Assembly (NCBI GenBank): GCA_963774455.1 | Contig: CAVZFD010000003.1 | Location: 124,001-188,000 of the forward strand | Source of the DNA: DATFVA01 sp963774455 | GTDB taxonomy: Bacteria > Bacteroidota > Ignavibacteria > Ignavibacteriales > Ignavibacteriaceae | Direction of reading: 5' to 3' | Length of the DNA: 64,000 nt | Shown here: positions 60,421 to 64,000 of the stretch, one piece after another | Numbering within the stretch: position 1 is the stretch's first letter | How the letters are laid out: each line of letters begins with the position of its first letter | Made by a program: the position numbers and the translations under genes | The notes under the pieces: model-generated | What the model saw: the letters and a program-made list of their open reading frames with translations, nothing else | Told to the model about the DNA's origin: nothing | Database searches by the model: none

Positions 60421-62772
60421 TTAGAATGCATAAGACAGGGAAAGATTTCCATAATACGCTGCCTTATAAGGGGCCGGGATTATGTAGCCGTCACCATGTC
60501 CTCCGTCTTTCGGCAGAGCAAGGCCAATTATGTCCGGTCCTGTGAAAAGGAATGAATAATATGTGCTGTTTGTAAGATTATCTCCTCCAACAGAGAGATC
60601 AAATGTGAAATGCTCACCCAGCATTCTCTGATAACCGATCTTTGCATTAATGAGGCTGTAGGATTTCACATAAGTGCTGTTATCAAAAGTTACCGGGGCC
60701 TTATCGACATACTGGTAGGTACCATAGAGATACAGTCCGAAATTTGTTCCGAGGTCGATCCCGGCATTTATCATATTATCAGGAACACGTGCAACCTTGT
60801 TGCCCGAGAAATCAACTGTTCCCGCAGCATTATTGTTATCACTTTTGAATTCTTTATACTTGAAATCGGAATAAGTATATGAAATCCAGGGACGCAGCAG
60901 GGAAACAACTTCTGCTGGATCATTAAGGATCATATAACTCAGCGAAACCTCTGCACCCCTATTCTGCTGCTTACCCGCATTCGTCGTAAAAGTGACTGAG
61001 TTTGAAGTCTCCTGAACCAGCTTATTAGTATTTTCAAGGTCGAACAATGCGACCTGGTAAGCAAGCTTACCATCGAACAGGTTTCCCTTGCTTCCGAGTT
61101 CATACTGAATTGCCTTCTCCGGTTTCAGGTTCGTGTTAACTGTTCCATCGTTTGCAATTGCATCTCCAAGCAGCGGGGGAGTGTACCCTGTACTGACACT
61201 GACATAAACCGAAGCTTCCTCATTAAATACTTTAGAAACTGCGATCCTTGGAGTGAACGTGGGCTCAAAAGCTTTTACAGTCAGGCTGGTTGTATCGTTC
61301 AGCAGGTTATTCTTAAGCATATTCATGATTCCAAATTCATTTTTATTTAAGCTGGCACCTGCTGTAATATTAAAATCCATGGGTAAAGCAAAGTTCCATT
61401 CGGTGAACAGGTAATAATTCAAAGCATAGTTTTCAGAAGCACTCGGTCTTTGGGGCCGCGGGGGATTGGGAAGAGGGACCACAAACACACCATTACTTGT
61501 CAGGTTTGATTCCTGTACCATTCCGCCTAAAGTACCGTTAACTCCAACATTCTCGCCCTGCGTAACGAAATTGAATGCTGTTCTCGCCCCGTAATTATAC
61601 TGGGTGACATCAGTGAAGCCGTGGGCAAAAGGTTGATTTGAGATTCTGCCTGATCCGAATAGAGTGGTTTGGTTACTGACACTCTCATTAAAACGATAAA
61701 AGTCAGTTACGCCGAGACGGAAGCTCTTCATCTTAATATGAGAGTTGTTTTCAAGATAGGCATCATTGCTGACAGACTGCCTGTCGTAGAACTCAGCACT
61801 ATCAATCTCGCCTGCCAGTTCCTCAAAGGATCTGTTGTATGCAAAATAAGTTGAAATTGTCTGGCTGCTTCCCGCCTGGAAATCAGCATTAGCCCTCACA
61901 AAGTCCTTCCATGATGCACTATGAGGGCGGAATGATTTGTACGTCTGATGACCATAATTAACCGTAAAATCCGAATTGTCACCGGCCCCCTGGATAGAAG
62001 TATTAGTTCTGAACAATCCATTACTACCGCCGATCGTCTGCTGATGTACATTGGTTTCATCTGGAGCGGGTCGTGTTGAAGTCAATAAGACAGTCCCGCC
62101 GATAAAGCTTCCGTAAAGACTGGAAGATGGGCCTTTGATGACCTCAACGTTTCCAAGAGATGCAAAATCGATATCATCAAGAACAGTAGAACCAGTCGCA
62201 TCCGTAACAGGTATATTGTTCAGAAATACCTGGTAACCAAGACCATTGCTATTAGGACTGTTCCGGCTTGTGCTGGGATAATAGCCGCGGATTGTGATCC
62301 TTGCTCCACCCCAGGGTGTACGCGACTGCATAAATACACCGGGCACCATGTTAATGGAATTTTCGAGCGAAAGTCCGCTGGATCGCCGCAGGTCTTTCGT
62401 TGTCAAAACACCCACAGCCTGCGGTCGTAATATTTGATTACTGCCGATTACCTGGACGCCCGAAAGTTCAACAGGTGAAGGAGAGAGCTGAACATATAAT
62501 GGTTTTGAAGCATCCGTAACAGAAACTTCTTTAGTCAGGTAACCAATGCGCCTGAAGGTTAAGGTAAATTTATTCGAGTTAGTGATAAATTTAAATCTTC
62601 CGAAATCGTTAGCGGTTGCAGTTATAGATGACCCTTCAACAACAATCGTTGCCCCTGCAACAGGGTCGAGCGACTGCTTATCAACAACAACTCCTGTTAC
62701 AGTAACCTGTGCTGTTATTTGTGTAACAGCAAATAAAAAAATGAAGAAGAATAATGATAAGTAATTCTTCAT
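60421..62772 (-). CDS. TonB-dependent outer-membrane receptor (upstream copy)
   Basis: A 783-residue protein with a signal peptide (KNYLSLFFFIFLFAVTQITAQ), a CarboxypepD_reg-like domain (about 22-105, VVDKQSLDPVAGATIVVEGS), a plug (GLSLENSINMVPGVFMQSR, VEVIKGPSSSLYGSFIGGTV) and a barrel ending in LSLSYAF. The barrel contains VSTGYTPPLLGDAIANDGTV, parallel to the same region of the downstream receptor, so the two are paralogues. It probably imports a chelated metal or cofactor across the outer membrane, energised by TonB. A structured leader lies upstream. Confidence 0.9.
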   Translation of the reverse strand: MKNYLSLFFFIFLFAVTQITAQVTVTGVVVDKQSLDPVAGATIVVEGSSITATANDFGRFKFITNSNKFTLTFRRIGYLTKEVSVTDASKPLYVQLSPSPVELSGVQVIGSNQILRPQAVGVLTTKDLRRSSGLSLENSINMVPGVFMQSRTPWGGARITIRGYYPSTSRNSPNSNGLGYQVFLNNIPVTDATGSTVLDDIDFASLGNVEVIKGPSSSLYGSFIGGTVLLTSTRPAPDETNVHQQTIGGSNGLFRTNTSIQGAGDNSDFTVNYGHQTYKSFRPHSASWKDFVRANADFQAGSSQTISTYFAYNRSFEELAGEIDSAEFYDRQSVSNDAYLENNSHIKMKSFRLGVTDFYRFNESVSNQTTLFGSGRISNQPFAHGFTDVTQYNYGARTAFNFVTQGENVGVNGTLGGMVQESNLTSNGVFVVPLPNPPRPQRPSASENYALNYYLFTEWNFALPMDFNITAGASLNKNEFGIMNMLKNNLLNDTTSLTVKAFEPTFTPRIAVSKVFNEEASVYVSVSTGYTPPLLGDAIANDGTVNTNLKPEKAIQYELGSKGNLFDGKLAYQVALFDLENTNKLVQETSNSVTFTTNAGKQQNRGAEVSLSYMILNDPAEVVSLLRPWISYTYSDFKYKEFKSDNNNAAGTVDFSGNKVARVPDNMINAGIDLGTNFGLYLYGTYQYVDKAPVTFDNSTYVKSYSLINAKIGYQRMLGEHFTFDLSVGGDNLTNSTYYSFLFTGPDIIGLALPKDGGHGDGYIIPAPYKAAYYGNLSLSYAF

Positions 62773-62826
62773 AGTCAGAATCCTTTCTTAAAAATTCAAT
62801 AGTTAATTAATTGAAAACTATCAGGG

Positions 62827-62935
62827 AGGTTATACATGAGCGGGAGGGGAGAAAATCAACCCGACCTATACTTAGACCAAACCGAATCATTCGTTCGGAA
62901 AAAATTTTCTGTCATCGGTTTAGGATGTATAACCT
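62827..62935 (-). promoter_or_regulatory. Structured leader upstream of the TonB receptor, bounded by an 11-bp inverted repeat
   Basis: AGGTTATACAT (62827-62837) and ATGTATAACCT (62925-62935) are exact reverse complements 87 nt apart. Inside are alternative pairings: AAACCGA with TCGGTTT, or CCGAA with TTCGG (around 62882-62899). The region is on the 5' side of the receptor gene, 54 nt from its start. It lacks recognisable cobalamin, TPP or other riboswitch cores I know. It may be a regulatory RNA or a small inserted repeat. Confidence 0.4.
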
Positions 62936-62958
62936 GTAATTATTAAATCCGGAAGGGA

Positions 62959-63477
62959 TCAGGAGATTTCAGGTGGAGGAGAAAGGATATCTTTTTTCAG
63001 GCTTTTATATAAACTTACGGCGCAGAAATTAAAACTATCGGTTTTCTGAGCAGAAGGAATTTCGATTTCAGCTACAGGAAAATATTTACTAAGCTCTTTC
63101 TGAGCTCTAATTTTGGTTTTACCATCATTTTCCTGGTTCTTTTTCAGGAGTTTTTCAAAGTTGGCTTCAAGTTCTTTTTCATCCTTGTCCTTTACACAAT
63201 AATAAACCGCTTTGCCGTTGCTGATTTCACTTTTCAATACGTCGTACATTTGATTATTGTAGCGGAATTCCTTGCCTTCCCTCACCCAGATCGGAGAATC
63301 TTCCCTTTTAGTCAAATCAAATGATAGTTTGACTATGAGATTCTGAGGGATAGCCTCTTCCAGCATGCTGCTCATTTTAGAGCGGATGACAGTCCGTTTA
63401 ACAAGGTAAGGTATATAAAACCCGAAAATGTTAAAAAGGAATAGAAGCAGAATAAATGATGTAAAGAATTTCTTCAA
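62959..63477 (-). CDS. Small exported protein of unknown function upstream of the TonB receptors
   Basis: A 172-residue protein. An N-terminal hydrophobic segment (about 4-28, LLFLFNIFGFYIPYLV) suggests membrane anchoring or a signal peptide. The rest is charged, with YYCVKDKDEKELEANFEKLL and a C-terminal tail FCAVSLYKSLKKDILSPPPE. Two cysteines and the proline-rich end occur in small proteins that accompany TonB receptor genes in Bacteroidota relatives, but no family name is given. It is transcribed towards the receptors with 186 nt between. Confidence 0.55.
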   Translation of the reverse strand: MKKFFTSFILLLFLFNIFGFYIPYLVKRTVIRSKMSSMLEEAIPQNLIVKLSFDLTKREDSPIWVREGKEFRYNNQMYDVLKSEISNGKAVYYCVKDKDEKELEANFEKLLKKNQENDGKTKIRAQKELSKYFPVAEIEIPSAQKTDSFNFCAVSLYKSLKKDILSPPPEIS

Positions 63478-63577
63478 AATGAAAAATAATTTTTGTGTGA
63501 ATCATCGGCATATTACGGAATTCTTTTAAAAATAAAAATATTGCAGCAATTTATTTTTAGTATTCATTTCTTCCCAG

Positions 63578-63793
63578 ATCCAAATTTACAGGGATACCCG
63601 TGGAATGTTTGAACTTGCAGGAGAAGGCACGATCTTCCTTGATGAGATAGCTTATATTTCTACCCAGCTCCAGGTGAAATTATTAAGGGTGCTGCAGGAG
63701 AGGGAGTTTGAAAAGGTGGGCGGTGAGGTTACTATACCTATGAGAGCGCGTGTAGTTGCGGCCACCAACAGGAATCTTGATCTGTTTACCTAA
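63578..63793 (+). pseudogene. Fragment of a sigma-54-dependent activator (AAA+ domain)
   Basis: About 70 residues of the central AAA+ domain of an NtrC-type regulator: RGMFELAGEGTIFLDEIAYI (Walker B with FLDEIA), LQVKLLRVLQEREFEKVGGE and RARVVAATNRNLD (sensor I), ending at TAA. The GAFTGA loop, Walker A, arginine-finger region and DNA-binding domain are all absent, and no start or ribosome binding site is seen. It is a truncated remnant. The left limit is approximate. Confidence 0.75.
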
Positions 63794-64000
63794 TTTCATT
63801 TCTTTTCCTGTTTTTTTCTTTTTGCCATATATGTTAAGTCTGAAGCAGTACCTGGCTTAGCCTATGAGGAAAGTCTATACATATAAAACCTAAAGAAAGT
63901 AAGGTTATCTAAGCCAGGCCTAAAGTGGTAAGGCTAACCATGCGAAGTCTAAGAGGAATAGCCGGGAGTTATGCCCGTGAATTATTATGCCTTTCTCCAG
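63794..64000. other. Non-coding end of window with a 10-bp inverted repeat
   Basis: CCTGGCTTAG (63851-63860) and CTAAGCCAGG (63909-63918) form a perfect inverted repeat 48 nt apart, near further AGGCTAA-like words. It may be a repeat element or the stem of a structured transcript. No gene is seen in the remaining bases. Confidence 0.4.

Overview
The window looks like a chromosomal segment of a moderately AT-rich Gram-negative bacterium of the Ignavibacteria/Chlorobi side of the Bacteroidota group. This is inferred from several secreted proteins ending in a type IX secretion (T9SS type A) sorting domain with the NYPNPFN motif, CarboxypepD-type TonB receptors, bactofilin, an LptF/LptG pair, an atp cluster lacking atpD/atpC, and a tmRNA tag reading GEYNYALAA. 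Unlike many Bacteroidetes, several genes carry strong AGGAGG ribosome binding sites, even with TTG starts (rpsP, bactofilin). No species can be named from the sequence alone.

Region 1 (1-29.1 kb) is ordinary core genome. It holds the tail of an LpxL-like acyltransferase, a family 9 glycosyltransferase, Sua5/YrdC, a GT39-like membrane glycosyltransferase with TPRs, an M23 peptidase and bactofilin. The F-type ATPase cluster atpZ-(I)-B-E-F-H-A-G follows, then ffh-rpsP-khpA-rimM-trmD-rplS closed by a clear terminator. After that come an MqnA-like protein, a minus-strand block (serA, hutU, a small unknown gene, adenosine deaminase), a TPR protein, a DUF3467 protein, lptF/lptG, lipoproteins, an M20 dipeptidase, a YgfZ-like protein, a PduO-type adenosyltransferase and tmRNA (ssrA).

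Region 2 (29.1-43.1 kb) is a genomic island inserted at the 3' end of tmRNA. A 27-bp copy of the tmRNA end (26/27 matches) recurs at 43073-43099. The cargo is defence-like: a type I restriction-modification locus whose hsdR is interrupted by an in-frame TGA, with a DUF262/HNH-AlbA_2 fusion and a small unknown gene between hsdR and hsdM. These are followed by a DUF4238 protein, a frameshifted small gene, a membrane-anchored unknown protein, a three-gene toxin-antitoxin-SecB-like chaperone (TAC) module with an operator-like palindrome, a possible group II intron remnant and a Fic AMP-transferase.

Region 3 (43.1-47.0 kb) is a second, decayed mobile layer. A tyrosine recombinase gene with an in-frame stop and a missing 3' half is preceded by three GGTCAC repeats that could be arm sites. 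It is cut by a unit in which a secreted YCF48-repeat T9SS protein lies between two nearly identical 165/166-bp direct repeats, each ending in a minus-strand terminator. An intergenic stretch with a possible transposase remnant follows.

Region 4 (47-64 kb) is a secreted/outer-membrane accessory region. It contains a GH2 glycosidase, a PaiB-like flavoprotein, a DUF3224 protein, a small secreted protein, REP-like palindromes, a frameshifted T9SS-secreted 5'-nucleotidase, a TrmB-type regulator and a large YCF48-repeat T9SS protein paralogous to the one in region 3. Two TonB-dependent receptors follow (the upstream one with a structured leader), then a small exported protein and a fragment of a sigma-54 activator. 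The least ordinary items are the TAC module, the DUF262-HNH-AlbA_2 fusion inside the type I locus, and the repeat-bounded YCF48 gene unit that interrupts an integrase.
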